64,000 nt of DNA from Comamonadaceae bacterium (GCA_947479935.1 CANKBG010000006.1:32430-96429), one strand, 5' to 3'. Shown: positions 35,621 to 44,396, counted from the stretch's first letter. Numbers and translations: made by a program. The notes: generated by a model from the letters alone, not told the origin.

Positions 35621-36256
35621 ATGAAACTTTACAACTACTTCCGATCTTCTGCTTCTTTTCGTGTCCGAATTGCACTGCATTTGAAGGACTTACCTTTTGA
35701 ATACATTCCAGTTCATTTGGCCAAAGGCGAGCATAAATTACCTGCTTACAGCGCAGTCGCGGCCGACAAATTGGTACCTAACTTGGTGATAGATGACGAA
35801 CATTTGAGCCAGTCAATGGCCATCATTGAGTATTTGGAAGAGACGTATCCTCAGCCTGCGCTGCTGCCCAAAGAGCCGTTGGCAAGAGCCAAAGTGCGAG
35901 CCTTGGCGCAATCAATTTCTTGCGAAATTCACCCTATCAACAACCTGCGGGTGTTGAAATATTTAAGCAGCACATTGGGCGTGAGCGAAGATCAAAAGAA
36001 CACCTGGTATCGGCACTGGGTTCGAGATGGGCTGGAGGCTTTTGAGCGTCAATTGGCCCAGGGTCCTCAATCTACCTATTGCTATGGGCATACGCCTACC
36101 CTGGCCGATTGCTGCTTAGTTCCCCAAATATTCAATGGCAAACGTTTTGATGTGAACTTGAATGACTTGCCACTGACCATGGGTGCCTTTGACGCGTGTA
36201 TGAAGTTGGAAGCCTTCCAAAAAGCCCAGCCCTCAGCTTGCCCCGACGCCGAGTAA
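35621..36256 (+). CDS. maiA: Maleylacetoacetate isomerase (zeta-class GST)
   Basis: A 211-residue glutathione-dependent isomerase of tyrosine/homogentisate or gentisate degradation. The zeta-class opening is 'MKLYNYFRSSASFRVRIAL': Ser9-Ser10 are kept but the usual following Cys is Ala11. The glutathione-site 'QSMAIIEYLEETYP' and C-terminal 'TLADCCLVPQIFNGKRFDVN' are typical. Of three in-frame ATGs (35609, 35615, 35621) the last gives the standard N-terminus. None has a clear SD; TATGCT at 35608-35613 could be a -10 for a leaderless message. No fumarylacetoacetase gene is adjacent. Confidence 0.88.
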   Translation: MKLYNYFRSSASFRVRIALHLKDLPFEYIPVHLAKGEHKLPAYSAVAADKLVPNLVIDDEHLSQSMAIIEYLEETYPQPALLPKEPLARAKVRALAQSISCEIHPINNLRVLKYLSSTLGVSEDQKNTWYRHWVRDGLEAFERQLAQGPQSTYCYGHTPTLADCCLVPQIFNGKRFDVNLNDLPLTMGAFDACMKLEAFQKAQPSACPDAE

Positions 36257-36260
36257 CAGC

Positions 36261-37058
36261 TTGATTGGATTTCAGCCCGATTGGCCCGCACCTTCTTTTG
36301 TGCAGGCATTCATGACCACCCGACAAGGTGGCGTTTCACAACAGCCATGGGGTGAATTAAATCTGGGGTTGTTCGCTGGCGATGATTCGAACAGTGTTCT
36401 TCAAAATCGCGAACGGGTGGCCCAAGCCATGGGCGTACCGGCCGTTTATCTTCGGCAAGTTCATGGCTCGCATGGCGTGGCCATCGATTTTCAAACCAGT
36501 CCCGCAGTCCAAGCCGATGTGACATGGACCACTCAAGCGGGTATTGCTTGCGCCATGATGGCGGCCGACTGTTTGCCCATTTTGGTGTGTCACCCCTCTG
36601 CAAAATGGGTGGCGGCCGCGCATGCGGGATGGCGAGGTTTGTCTGGAACAGAAGGGCATGGCGTGGTTGAAACTTTGGCCCATGCAGCAAAGGCGCAGGG
36701 ACTGAACACGGCAGATTGCTTTGTCTGGCTAGGGCCTTGCATTGGTCCTACAGCCTTCGAGGTGGGGCCTGATGTGCTGGAGGCTTTTGAGCCAAGCAGT
36801 CAGGCAAGGGGCCTTTCTTACAACTCAGAAGTGAGTTCATGGTTCAAGCCAAAGGAAAGCCATAAATTTTGGGCTGATTTGGCGGGACTTGCCCGGATGC
36901 GTCTTGAGGCGGTTGGTTTCAAAGCCCTGTATGGCAATGACAGCAGTTTGCCCTGGTGCACTTACAGCCAAGAGTCAAAATATCACTCTCACAGACGTGA
37001 TGCCGTGGCAAAAGGGGGCTCTGGGCGCATGGCAGCTTACGTCTGGCTTACGGCTTAG
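36261..37058 (+). CDS. pgeF: Peptidoglycan editing factor PgeF (YfiH/laccase-domain family)
   Basis: A 265-residue protein of the DUF152/YfiH family, reported in E. coli to remove misincorporated residues from peptidoglycan precursors; homologues have purine-nucleoside activity. The metal-site residues are in 'YLRQVHGSHGV', 'MMAADCLPILVC' and 'AAHAGWRG', and the late 'LGPCIGPTAFEVG' is also intact. Starts with TTG, four bases after maiA, with a weak GAG-based SD, so translational coupling is likely. The 3' end overlaps the small opposite-strand gene by 11 bases. Confidence 0.9.
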   Translation: MIGFQPDWPAPSFVQAFMTTRQGGVSQQPWGELNLGLFAGDDSNSVLQNRERVAQAMGVPAVYLRQVHGSHGVAIDFQTSPAVQADVTWTTQAGIACAMMAADCLPILVCHPSAKWVAAAHAGWRGLSGTEGHGVVETLAHAAKAQGLNTADCFVWLGPCIGPTAFEVGPDVLEAFEPSSQARGLSYNSEVSSWFKPKESHKFWADLAGLARMRLEAVGFKALYGNDSSLPWCTYSQESKYHSHRRDAVAKGGSGRMAAYVWLTA

Positions 37059-37293
37059 ACGGGGTTTCGTCGTCCTTCTGGACCTGAGAAGCTTCTGAAC
37101 TTGCTTTTTCAAGTGCTAATCTGGCCTTTTTGCGGTGGGGCGCACCCATCACATAAACAATGATCGAAGTTGGAAGGATCCCGTAAAGAATGAAAGTCAC
37201 AATAGCACCCAGAATGGATCCGTTGGTGTTAGAAGCTTCTGCTACGCTCATCATGAGAGCGACGTAAAGCCAAGCAATTGCGACGATGTACAT
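37048..37293 (-). CDS. Small conserved membrane protein, unknown function
   Basis: An 81-residue protein with two predicted membrane helices (about residues 3-20 and 27-49, 'GAIVTFILYGILPTSIIVYV') and a charged C-terminal tail rich in Lys, Glu and Ser. I recall similar short proteins near PHA genes in relatives, but cannot name a family. No SD is seen before the ATG at 37293. It lies divergent from phaC, with only 34 bases between start codons, so it covers the place where the phaC promoter must lie. Confidence that it is a real gene is moderate to good because of its membrane-protein composition. Confidence 0.62.
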   Translation of the reverse strand: MYIVAIAWLYVALMMSVAEASNTNGSILGAIVTFILYGILPTSIIVYVMGAPHRKKARLALEKASSEASQVQKDDETPSKP

Positions 37294-37327
37294 GAGTTAA
37301 AAATTGAAATAAACAGGAGATAAGCAC

Positions 37328-39046
37328 ATGACAAATTCCAACAATGAATTTTGGTCACGCGCTGGGGAAGAGTTTCAGCAAAACTTGGCCAAGAGCTGGG
37401 GGCAAGCCATGCAAACTTTTCAAACCATGGACCTAGGCGGTATTTTGCCTGCTGCAGAGAATGCTGCACCGCCCCTTACTTTTTCCCAGGAAAAGCTCAA
37501 GGATTTACAAGCTGCTTACTTGGAAGAAGCAACGGCCTTGTGGAATCATGGCCTAGATGAAAAACACACGTTAAAAGACAGACGTTTTTCAAGCGAAGCT
37601 TGGACCGGCAACCCTATGGCTGCGTTCACGGCAGGAGCCTATTTGCTTAATGCCAAAACATTGATGGGCCTAGCAGATGCCGTTGAAGCTGATGAGCACA
37701 CACAAAACAAAATTCGCTTTGCGGTGGAGCAATGGGTTGCGGCATCTGCACCCAGTAATTTTTTGGCCTTCAATGCAGAAGCACAAAAGAAAGCCATAGA
37801 AACTCAAGGCGAGAGTTTGGCCAAGGGTATTCAAAACCTCATGCATGACCTTCAGCAAGGTCATGTTTCCATGACGGACGAAAGCAAATTTGTGGTTGGT
37901 GAAAACGTGGCCACCACCGTAGGCGCGGTGGTTTTTGAAAATGAATATTTCCAACTCATTGAGTACAAGCCTTTGACCGCCAAGGTTTATGAAAAACCTT
38001 TTTTATTGGTTCCCCCTTGCATTAACAAGTTTTACATTCTCGATTTGCAACCCAACAATTCATTCATTCGCTATGCAGTCAGCCAAGGCCACCGCACATT
38101 TGTGGTGAGTTGGCGCAATCCCGATGAATCCATGGCTTTGAAAACTTGGGATGACTACATCGAAAACGCAGCCATCAAAGCCATCAAAGAAGTTCAAGGC
38201 ATCACAGGTTCTGAAAAAATCAATGCACTCGGCTTCTGTGTGGGGGGCACTATTTTGAGCAATGCTTTGGCTGTTTTGGCGGCCCGTGGCGAGAAGCCTG
38301 TGGCCAGTGCCACCTTCCTCACCACGCTCATTGACTTCACAGACACCGGCATCTTGGATGTGTTCATTGATGAAAACTTTGTGAAGTTTCGTGAAATGCA
38401 AATGGGAAAGGGCGGTTTGCTCAAAGGTCAAGACTTAGCTTCTACCTTTAGCTTCTTGCGCCCTAACGATTTGGTTTGGAACTATGTGGTGGGCAATTAC
38501 CTGAAAGGTGAGTCACCCCCACCATTTGACTTGCTGTATTGGAACAGCGACTCCACCAATTTGCCAGGCCCGTTTTACGCTTGGTACCTGCGCAATACTT
38601 ATTTAGAAAACAAATTGGTAAGGCCAGGCGCCGCCACGGTCTGTGGCGAAAAAATTGATCTCAGCAAAGTCAACTTACCTGTTTACATTTATGGTTCACG
38701 CGAAGACCACATTGTGCCCATTGGTGGTGCATATGCATCAACTCAGCACCTTCCTGGTAAGAAGCGGTTTGTCATGGGAGCTTCTGGCCACATTGCAGGC
38801 GTGATCAATCCGCCAGAAGCCAAAAAGCGCAGCCATTGGCTGAGAGAGGACGGCAAGTTTCCCGCCACCGCCGATGAGTGGATTGCAGGTGCCAAAGAAT
38901 TGCCTGGCAGTTGGTGGACAGATTGGTCTGATTGGCTCAAGACGCATGCTGGCAAGCAAATTGCTGCGCCAAAGCACTATGGAAAAAATGCCAAATCTAA
39001 AACCATCGAGCCTGCGCCTGGCCGTTACGTCAAAGCTCGCGCTTGA
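37328..39046 (+). CDS. phaC: Class I polyhydroxyalkanoate synthase
   Basis: A 572-residue PHA synthase polymerising 3-hydroxyacyl-CoA on the granule surface. The lipase-like box is G-F-C304-V-G-G with the nucleophile Cys304; the later catalytic Asp is in 'YGSREDHIVPIGGAYAS' and the His in 'GASGHIAGVINPP'. The N-terminal domain ('PMAAFTAGAYLLNAKTLMGL') is the class I type, and no phaE or phaR subunit is adjacent. AGGAGA lies before the ATG. It heads the phaC-phaA-phaB operon. Confidence 0.96.
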   Translation: MTNSNNEFWSRAGEEFQQNLAKSWGQAMQTFQTMDLGGILPAAENAAPPLTFSQEKLKDLQAAYLEEATALWNHGLDEKHTLKDRRFSSEAWTGNPMAAFTAGAYLLNAKTLMGLADAVEADEHTQNKIRFAVEQWVAASAPSNFLAFNAEAQKKAIETQGESLAKGIQNLMHDLQQGHVSMTDESKFVVGENVATTVGAVVFENEYFQLIEYKPLTAKVYEKPFLLVPPCINKFYILDLQPNNSFIRYAVSQGHRTFVVSWRNPDESMALKTWDDYIENAAIKAIKEVQGITGSEKINALGFCVGGTILSNALAVLAARGEKPVASATFLTTLIDFTDTGILDVFIDENFVKFREMQMGKGGLLKGQDLASTFSFLRPNDLVWNYVVGNYLKGESPPPFDLLYWNSDSTNLPGPFYAWYLRNTYLENKLVRPGAATVCGEKIDLSKVNLPVYIYGSREDHIVPIGGAYASTQHLPGKKRFVMGASGHIAGVINPPEAKKRSHWLREDGKFPATADEWIAGAKELPGSWWTDWSDWLKTHAGKQIAAPKHYGKNAKSKTIEPAPGRYVKARA

Positions 39047-39088
39047 GTCACATTTTTAAAAACGTTCATCAATTAAAAGGAAGCCATC

Positions 39089-40267
39089 ATGGAAGACATC
39101 GTTATCGTTTCAGCAGCCCGCACAGCGGTGGGTAAGTTTGGAGGTTCACTTGCCAAAATTGCAGCCCCCGAGTTGGGAAGCATTGTCATTCGCGAGGCCA
39201 TGGCGCGTGCTGGTTTAAGTTCAGACCAAATTGGCGAGATCATCATGGGCCAAGTTTTGACGGCTGGCGCAGGACAAAACCCAGCTCGCCAAGCCTTGAT
39301 GAAGGCGGGCGTCGCTAAAGAAACGCCTGCCCTCACCATCAATGCCGTTTGTGGTTCAGGCTTGAAGGCCGTCATGCTGGCAGCCCAAGCTGTGGCTTGG
39401 GGCGACAGCGAAATTGTGGTGGCAGGTGGCCAAGAAAACATGAGCGCTTCACCCCACGTTTTGATGGGCTCACGCGATGGTCAGCGCATGGGGAACTGGA
39501 ACATGGTTGACTCCATGATTGTGGATGGCTTGTGGGATGTTTATAACCAATATCACATGGGCATTACGGCCGAAAATGTGGCCAAAGCACAAGGCATCAC
39601 GCGCGACATGCAAGACGCCTTAGCGTTGGGTAGTCAACAAAAAGCCGGCGCTGCGCAAGATGCTGGCAAGTTCAAAGATGAAATTGTGGATGTGCTTATT
39701 CCTCAGCGCAAAGGCGACCCCTTGGTTTTCAATACCGATGAATTCATCAACAAAAAAACCAATGCAGAAGCCTTGGCTGGTTTGCGGCCCGCTTTTGACA
39801 AGACAGGCTCAGTCACCGCTGGCAATGCATCTGGACTCAATGATGGTGCTGCGGCAGTGGTGGTCATGTCCGCTAAAAAGGCCGCTTCACTAGGCCTAAA
39901 GCCTTTGGCCCGCATTGTTTCCTTTGGCACCAGCGGTTTGGATCCAGCCACGATGGGCATGGGACCTGTACCGGCTTCACAAAAAGCATTGCAACGCGCG
40001 GGTTGGAAAGCCAGCGACGTTGACTTGTTTGAATTGAACGAAGCTTTTGCCGCACAAGCTTGTGCCGTCAACAAAGCTTTGGACATTGATCCTTCTCGCG
40101 TCAACGTCAACGGTGGCGCCATTGCCATTGGTCACCCCATTGGTGCGTCAGGCTGCCGAATTTTGGTCACATTGCTTCATGAAATGCAGCGCCGTGATGC
40201 CAAGAAAGGCCTTGCAGCCTTGTGCATCGGCGGCGGCATGGGCGTGTCATTGACCCTTGAACGTTAA
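39089..40267 (+). CDS. phaA: Acetyl-CoA C-acetyltransferase (beta-ketothiolase)
   Basis: A 392-residue thiolase condensing two acetyl-CoA to acetoacetyl-CoA for PHB synthesis. The acyl-enzyme Cys88 is in 'INAVCGSGLKAVMLAAQ', the His in 'GGAIAIGHPIGASGCRI', and the second Cys in 'LCIGGGMGVSL'. The loop 'NEAFAAQACAVNKA' is typical. It lies 42 bases after phaC, with AAAGGA upstream of the ATG, and 42 before phaB, so the operon order is phaCAB as in Cupriavidus. Confidence 0.96.
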   Translation: MEDIVIVSAARTAVGKFGGSLAKIAAPELGSIVIREAMARAGLSSDQIGEIIMGQVLTAGAGQNPARQALMKAGVAKETPALTINAVCGSGLKAVMLAAQAVAWGDSEIVVAGGQENMSASPHVLMGSRDGQRMGNWNMVDSMIVDGLWDVYNQYHMGITAENVAKAQGITRDMQDALALGSQQKAGAAQDAGKFKDEIVDVLIPQRKGDPLVFNTDEFINKKTNAEALAGLRPAFDKTGSVTAGNASGLNDGAAAVVVMSAKKAASLGLKPLARIVSFGTSGLDPATMGMGPVPASQKALQRAGWKASDVDLFELNEAFAAQACAVNKALDIDPSRVNVNGGAIAIGHPIGASGCRILVTLLHEMQRRDAKKGLAALCIGGGMGVSLTLER

Positions 40268-40309
40268 TTTTTCAGAAACTAAAAACTCATCAACTTAGGA
40301 GACAACATC

Positions 40310-41047
40310 ATGAGTCAAAAAGTAGCATACGTTACAGGTGGTATGGGCGGCATCGGTACCGCAATCTGCCAGCGCCTTCACAAAGAGGGTTTCAAGGTCA
40401 TTGCAGGTTGCGGCCCCACACGTGACTTCACCAAGTGGCTAGACGAGCAAAAAGCTTTGGGCTATACGTTCTATGCCTCCGTGGGTAACGTGGGTGATTG
40501 GAATTCCACTGTCGATGCATTCACCAAATCCAAAGCAGAGCACGGTACCATCGACGTTTTGGTTAACAACGCCGGCATTACCAAAGACCGCATGTTCTTG
40601 AAAATGTCGCGCGAAGATTGGGACGCTGTGATTGAAACCAACCTGAACTCCATGTTCAACGTGACCAAGCAAGTGGTGGCGGACATGGTTGAAAAAGGCT
40701 GGGGCCGCATTGTGAACATTTCATCTGTGAATGGCGCCAAGGGTCAAGCGGGTCAAACCAATTACTCTGCTGCCAAAGCGGGCATGCACGGATTTTCTAT
40801 GGCCTTGGCGCAAGAGCTGGCCACCAAGGGCGTGACGGTGAACACCGTCAGCCCTGGTTATATTGGAACCGACATGGTGAAAGCCATTCGCCCCGATGTG
40901 CTAGAAAAGATTGTGGCCACAGTGCCCGTGAAGCGATTGGGTGAGCCTAGCGAAATTGCTTCGATCATTGCTTGGTTGGTATCTGAAGAAGGCGGTTATG
41001 CCACAGGTGCAGACTTTGCAGTGAATGGTGGTTTGCACATGGGTTAA
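40310..41047 (+). CDS. phaB: Acetoacetyl-CoA reductase (NADPH)
   Basis: A 245-residue SDR enzyme reducing acetoacetyl-CoA to (R)-3-hydroxybutyryl-CoA, the PhaC substrate. The NADP-binding motif is 'VTGGMGGIGTAICQRL', with 'NNAGITKDRMFLKMS' , the catalytic Ser in 'NISSVNGAKGQAGQTN' and Tyr-x-x-x-Lys in 'YSAAKAG'. 'GPTRDFTKWLDEQKALGYTF' is a phaB-type segment. TTAGGAGA precedes the ATG. The stop shares bases with the convergent SPFH gene stop (TTAA at 41044-41047). Confidence 0.96.
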   Translation: MSQKVAYVTGGMGGIGTAICQRLHKEGFKVIAGCGPTRDFTKWLDEQKALGYTFYASVGNVGDWNSTVDAFTKSKAEHGTIDVLVNNAGITKDRMFLKMSREDWDAVIETNLNSMFNVTKQVVADMVEKGWGRIVNISSVNGAKGQAGQTNYSAAKAGMHGFSMALAQELATKGVTVNTVSPGYIGTDMVKAIRPDVLEKIVATVPVKRLGEPSEIASIIAWLVSEEGGYATGADFAVNGGLHMG

Positions 41048-41964
41048 TGCCCAGCACTTTTTCCTGTGTTGACCATTTGCATGGCCGAGGCTATCAAGGA
41101 CGATACCTCGGTCATGTTGCCAGGAACAATAAGTGTGGTTTTTGCATCTTGTGCCACCTTGCTATAGGCAATGACAGCTTGCTCGGCCACTTTAAGTTGT
41201 ACCGCTTGTTCGCCCCCCGGTTTTTGAATGGCAGAGGCAATGCGTTCAATGGCCTGGGCTGTGGCTTCGGCCACTGCCAAAATCGAAGCGGCATCACCTT
41301 CGGCTTTGTTAATCACCGCCTGCTTTTCGCCTTCAGAGCGCGCAATGAAGGCCTCGCGCTCGCCCGTGGCAATGTTGATTTGTTCTTGACGGCGTCCTTC
41401 TGAGGCTGCAATGAGTGCACGCTTTTCGCGCTCGGCCGTAATTTGCGATTGCATGGCATGCAAAATTTCTTTGGGCGGTGTCAGGTCTTTGATTTCGTAG
41501 CGAAGTACTTTGACACCCCAGTTTAACGCTGCTTCATCGATGGCTGCCACCACTTGGGCATTGATGATATCGCGCTCTTCGAATGTTTTGTCGAGTTCTA
41601 ATTTGCCAATGACACTGCGCAAGCTGGTTTGAGCCAATTGCGTGACGGCCACAATGTAATTGGATGAGCCGTAGCTGGCCAGTTTGGGGTCGGTCACCTG
41701 GAAGTACAAAATACCATCGACCTGCAGTTGTGTATTGTCTCGGGTAATACAAACTTGGCTGGGAACGTCGAGTGGAATTTCTTTGAGGCTGTGCTTTTGA
41801 ATGACGTTGTCAATGAATGGCACCACAAAATTAAGGCCGGGCGTAAGGCTCGCATGGAACTTGCCCAAGCGCTCGACCACCCATGCGTTTTGTTGAGGCA
41901 CGACCTTGACAGTTTTGATGATGAACAAGACCGCAATGGCCAAGAGGACGATTGCAATTTCCAT
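41044..41964 (-). CDS. SPFH/stomatin-family membrane protein (QmcA-like)
   Basis: A 306-residue protein with an N-terminal membrane segment ('AIVLLAIAVLFIIKTVKVV') followed by an SPFH domain ('QQNAWVVERLGKFHASLTPG', 'LDVPSQVCITRDNTQLQVD', 'LRSVIGKLELDKTFEERD') and a long coiled coil rich in Ala, Glu and Gln. It forms large membrane-associated oligomers and is usually paired with NfeD, as here. Proposed roles are membrane-domain organisation or regulation of proteases such as FtsH; the exact role is unknown. It is downstream of nfeD by 30 bases. Confidence 0.92.
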   Translation of the reverse strand: MEIAIVLLAIAVLFIIKTVKVVPQQNAWVVERLGKFHASLTPGLNFVVPFIDNVIQKHSLKEIPLDVPSQVCITRDNTQLQVDGILYFQVTDPKLASYGSSNYIVAVTQLAQTSLRSVIGKLELDKTFEERDIINAQVVAAIDEAALNWGVKVLRYEIKDLTPPKEILHAMQSQITAEREKRALIAASEGRRQEQINIATGEREAFIARSEGEKQAVINKAEGDAASILAVAEATAQAIERIASAIQKPGGEQAVQLKVAEQAVIAYSKVAQDAKTTLIVPGNMTEVSSLIASAMQMVNTGKSAGH

Positions 41965-41994
41965 GATGTTTCTTTCTTAGAAGCTAACGTTGAC

Positions 41995-42417
41995 TTAAAC
42001 TTTATGCAACACCAAAGTGTTGCCTTGGATATCTTGAATTTGATAAACACCCAGCTCTTGCGGAATTGCTTCGGCACAAACAGCAGTCCAGTTGGCGCCT
42101 CTGTGCTTAACTTGTGCCGTACCGTTGCTAAGCCATTCATGCACTTCCACTGTTTCTCCGACATCCAAGTGTTGGGCAGAAACTTCTTCGGGATGAGACT
42201 TTAATTTTTGCAAAGAATAAACACGCCACAAAATAACAGCAAGTCCGCCAACCACCGATCCGGTGATCAGTTGTGATGAAAAACTTAACTGAGCGTGTGC
42301 TGCGATAGCACCTGCTGAAGCGCCGATGGCGAGCATGAGCAAGTAAAAAGTGCCCGTCATCAGTTCTATGCCAACAAGTGAGCCTGCAATGAGCCACCAA
42401 ATGGTTGATTCGTTCAT
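41995..42417 (-). CDS. NfeD-family membrane protein
   Basis: A 140-residue short NfeD protein: two or three membrane helices (about residues 6-50, 'STIWWLIAGSLVGIELMTG', and 50-75) and a C-terminal beta-barrel (OB-like) domain ('VGETVEVHEWLSNGTAQVKH', 'GANWTAVCAEAIPQE'). It partners the SPFH protein in membrane organisation. The ATG at 42417 is chosen, with AGGGAGA upstream and the conserved MNESTIWW start; a much longer in-frame reading to 42540 would lack an SD and would be rich in His and polar residues. Confidence 0.88.
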   Translation of the reverse strand: MNESTIWWLIAGSLVGIELMTGTFYLLMLAIGASAGAIAAHAQLSFSSQLITGSVVGGLAVILWRVYSLQKLKSHPEEVSAQHLDVGETVEVHEWLSNGTAQVKHRGANWTAVCAEAIPQELGVYQIQDIQGNTLVLHKV

Positions 42418-42529
42418 GGATGAGATCTCCCTTTGACTAACGTATCTCTGATGCGCCATCGTGCCACGTATTGGCGGTAAGTGTGGAGATTCCGTTTGTT
42501 TGAAAGGGATTGCAAGCTTCTTTTGCTCA

Positions 42530-42544
42530 ATTCTTGTCAAGAAT
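42530..42544. repeat. 15-bp palindrome between nfeD and dusA
   Basis: ATTCTTG, one base, CAAGAAT: a perfect 7-bp inverted repeat with single-base centre. It lies about 30 bases upstream of the dusA -35 and could be an operator for either divergent gene. No factor is recognised. Confidence 0.35.
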
Positions 42545-42573
42545 CAGAGGTTTAAGCGTTGTTGCAATTTTGA

Positions 42574-42601
42574 TTGAAGCAGCTCATTTATTAATTATGA
42601 T
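42574..42601 (+). promoter_or_regulatory. dusA promoter (predicted leaderless start)
   Basis: -35 TTGAAG (42574-42579), 16-base spacer, -10 TATGAT (42596-42601). Transcription is predicted at about 42608, which is the G of the dusA GTG start. Confidence 0.6.
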
Positions 42602-42607
42602 CGGGGT

Positions 42608-43636
42608 GTGAATCAAGCACTCTTTAACCACTTTAGCCCTTGGCGCTTGTCTGTTGCGCCCATGATGGACTGGACCGATCGGCATTGCCGGTTTTTCCAT
42701 CGCCTTCTGACGCAGCACACCATGCTTTACACCGAGATGGTTACCACCGGTGCCATTCGTCACGGCAGCGTTGAGCGTCATTTGCGCTTCAATGCCGAAG
42801 AGCATTCTGTGGCCTTGCAATTGGGCGGCAGTGAGGCCGCAGATTTGGCCTATGCCGCCAAGTTGGGTGAGCAGTGGGGCTACAACGAAATCAATTTAAA
42901 TTGCGGTTGCCCCAGCGACCGAGTGCAGCGCGGTGCTTTTGGTGCTTGCCTTATGAACGAGCCCAAGTTGGTGGCCGATGGCGTCAAGGCCATGGTCGAT
43001 GTGGTGTCTGTGCCCGTCACAGTGAAGCACCGCATTGGCATTGACCAAATTGAAAGCTACGACTTTGTGCGCGACTTTGTAGGCACTGTGAAAGAAGCAG
43101 GTTGCAATGTGTTCATCGTCCATGCGCGAAATGCTTGGCTTAACGGCTTATCGCCCAAAGAGAATCGCGAGATTCCGCCTTTGAGGTATGAACTGGCTTA
43201 TCAATTGAAAAAAGATTTTCCAGAACTCACCATTGCCATCAATGGTGGCATCACGCGCAATGAACAAATTGCCGAACACCTCAAGGAAGTAGATGGCGTG
43301 ATGATTGGCCGTGAGGCTTATTACAACCCTTGGCTACTCACCACTTGGGATGAAACATTTTTTCAGGGACAAGCACAAAGCGTTCAGTTTAAACCCGTGC
43401 TTTCACGAGAAGACGTGGAAGAAGCCATGGTGACTTACATGGAGAGAGCGTTTAAAGAAGACGGGTGCCCTTGGTATGCCATCGCACGTCATATGCTGGG
43501 GCTTTACCATGGTCAGCGGGGAGGACGTTTGTGGCGCCAAGTATGGAGCAATCACAAGCTCAAGCCCATGCCACCTCGGGAGGTGATGGCCATTGCGCGT
43601 GAGGCCTTGGCCAAGGGTGCAGAGGTACCTGCTTAG
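42608..43636 (+). CDS. dusA: tRNA-dihydrouridine synthase A
   Basis: A 342-residue FMN enzyme reducing uridine 20/20a in tRNA D-loops. The family opening 'LSVAPMMDWTDRHCRFFHR' and the 'INLNCGCPSDRVQRGAFGACLM' segment, with the catalytic Cys, are both intact; 'IGIDQ...YDFVRDFVG' and 'INGGITRNEQIAEHL' follow in the barrel. The GTG start is required because no ATG precedes the conserved N-terminus. It has no SD, and the promoter places +1 at this codon, so leaderless translation is predicted. It overlaps the convergent GntR gene by 4 bases. Confidence 0.93.
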   Translation: MNQALFNHFSPWRLSVAPMMDWTDRHCRFFHRLLTQHTMLYTEMVTTGAIRHGSVERHLRFNAEEHSVALQLGGSEAADLAYAAKLGEQWGYNEINLNCGCPSDRVQRGAFGACLMNEPKLVADGVKAMVDVVSVPVTVKHRIGIDQIESYDFVRDFVGTVKEAGCNVFIVHARNAWLNGLSPKENREIPPLRYELAYQLKKDFPELTIAINGGITRNEQIAEHLKEVDGVMIGREAYYNPWLLTTWDETFFQGQAQSVQFKPVLSREDVEEAMVTYMERAFKEDGCPWYAIARHMLGLYHGQRGGRLWRQVWSNHKLKPMPPREVMAIAREALAKGAEVPA

Positions 43637-44301
43637 GGCGTAGAGCTGGCCGCCGTTAACCCATTGGCAAAGTGCTCACGCATGCGTGCTGCAGTAGCCA
43701 TAGGGTCTTTCGCATTCAGGGCCGCCATGATGGCTTGATGTTCTTTCAAAGACTCTGTAATGCGCCCTGTTTTAAACAGTGAGTTGTGCCGATTGAGCTT
43801 CATCACTTTGCGCAAGTCGGCCACCATTTGATCGCGCCATTTGTTTTGTGCCAACTCTAGCAAGCACATGTGAAATGCTTCGTTCACTTCAAAGAACTTG
43901 TCGTGTTTTTCTTTGCCGGGTTTGCCAGCGGCTTCTAGGTCTGCGTGGAGTGATTGCAGCTTCTTTAAATCTGCAGCGGAGGCAGTTTGGGCCACCACAG
44001 CGGCCGCATCACTTTCTAAAAGGCTTAGCAAGTGATACACATCTCGCAGGTCTTTTTCTGAAACCTCGGTCACATAAGCCCCGCGGCGCACCTTCATGGT
44101 GATCAGGCCTTCGGCGGCCAAAACCTTCAATGCTTCCCGCAAAGGGGTGCGGCTAATGCCGTAGGCCTTGGAGATTTGCAGCTCGTCAATCCAACTGCCT
44201 GGCTCGAGTTCTCGGCTGAAGATACGCTGCCGAATGAGTTCGGCAACTTCTTCGTAAAGCGCTCGGGGCGCCAAAGAGGGGACAGCGGACAGGGCAGACA
44301 T
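43633..44301 (-). CDS. GntR-family regulator, FadR/FCD subfamily
   Basis: A 222-residue repressor-type regulator with an N-terminal winged helix ('YEEVAELIRQRIFSRELEPG' to 'YGISRTPLREALKVLAAEGLI', about residues 14-60) and an all-helical FCD domain ('HLLSLLESDAAAVVAQ' and 'NEAFHMCLLELAQNKWRDQM'), where a metal and organic acid or acyl-CoA often bind. It is divergent from the methylmalonyl-CoA mutase operon with about 107 bases between starts, so it most likely controls it. The ATG at 44301 is used; a TTG farther upstream is possible. Neither has a clear SD. Confidence 0.92.
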   Translation of the reverse strand: MSALSAVPSLAPRALYEEVAELIRQRIFSRELEPGSWIDELQISKAYGISRTPLREALKVLAAEGLITMKVRRGAYVTEVSEKDLRDVYHLLSLLESDAAAVVAQTASAADLKKLQSLHADLEAAGKPGKEKHDKFFEVNEAFHMCLLELAQNKWRDQMVADLRKVMKLNRHNSLFKTGRITESLKEHQAIMAALNAKDPMATAARMREHFANGLTAASSTP

Positions 44302-44346
44302 GGTGGATAAATCGTTCAAATTGGCCTAAAGTGGGCCGTTTTGCAA

Positions 44347-44365
44347 ATTGTAAGGCAGGTACAAT
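44347..44365. promoter_or_regulatory. Inverted repeat in the gntR-mcm promoter region
   Basis: ATTGTA (44347-44352), 7 bases, TACAAT (44360-44365). The right half is also a candidate -10 (TACAAT) for mcm. TTTTGCA copies flank it at 44339-44345 and 44367-44373. Suitable as an operator that would block transcription when bound. Confidence 0.45.
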
Positions 44366-44373
44366 ATTTTGCA

Positions 44374-44396
44374 TCAATAATTATGAATCATATTGA
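44374..44396. promoter_or_regulatory. Second inverted repeat before mcm
   Basis: TCAATA (44374-44379) and TATTGA (44391-44396) separated by 11 bases, just downstream of the presumed mcm -10 and next to its GAGG SD. A second candidate operator. Confidence 0.35.

Noticed and set aside
42418..42540. Longer N-terminus for the NfeD protein
   Set aside because: The extra 41 residues have no SD and no hydrophobic or conserved pattern, while ATG 42417 has AGGGAGA and begins the membrane helix directly.
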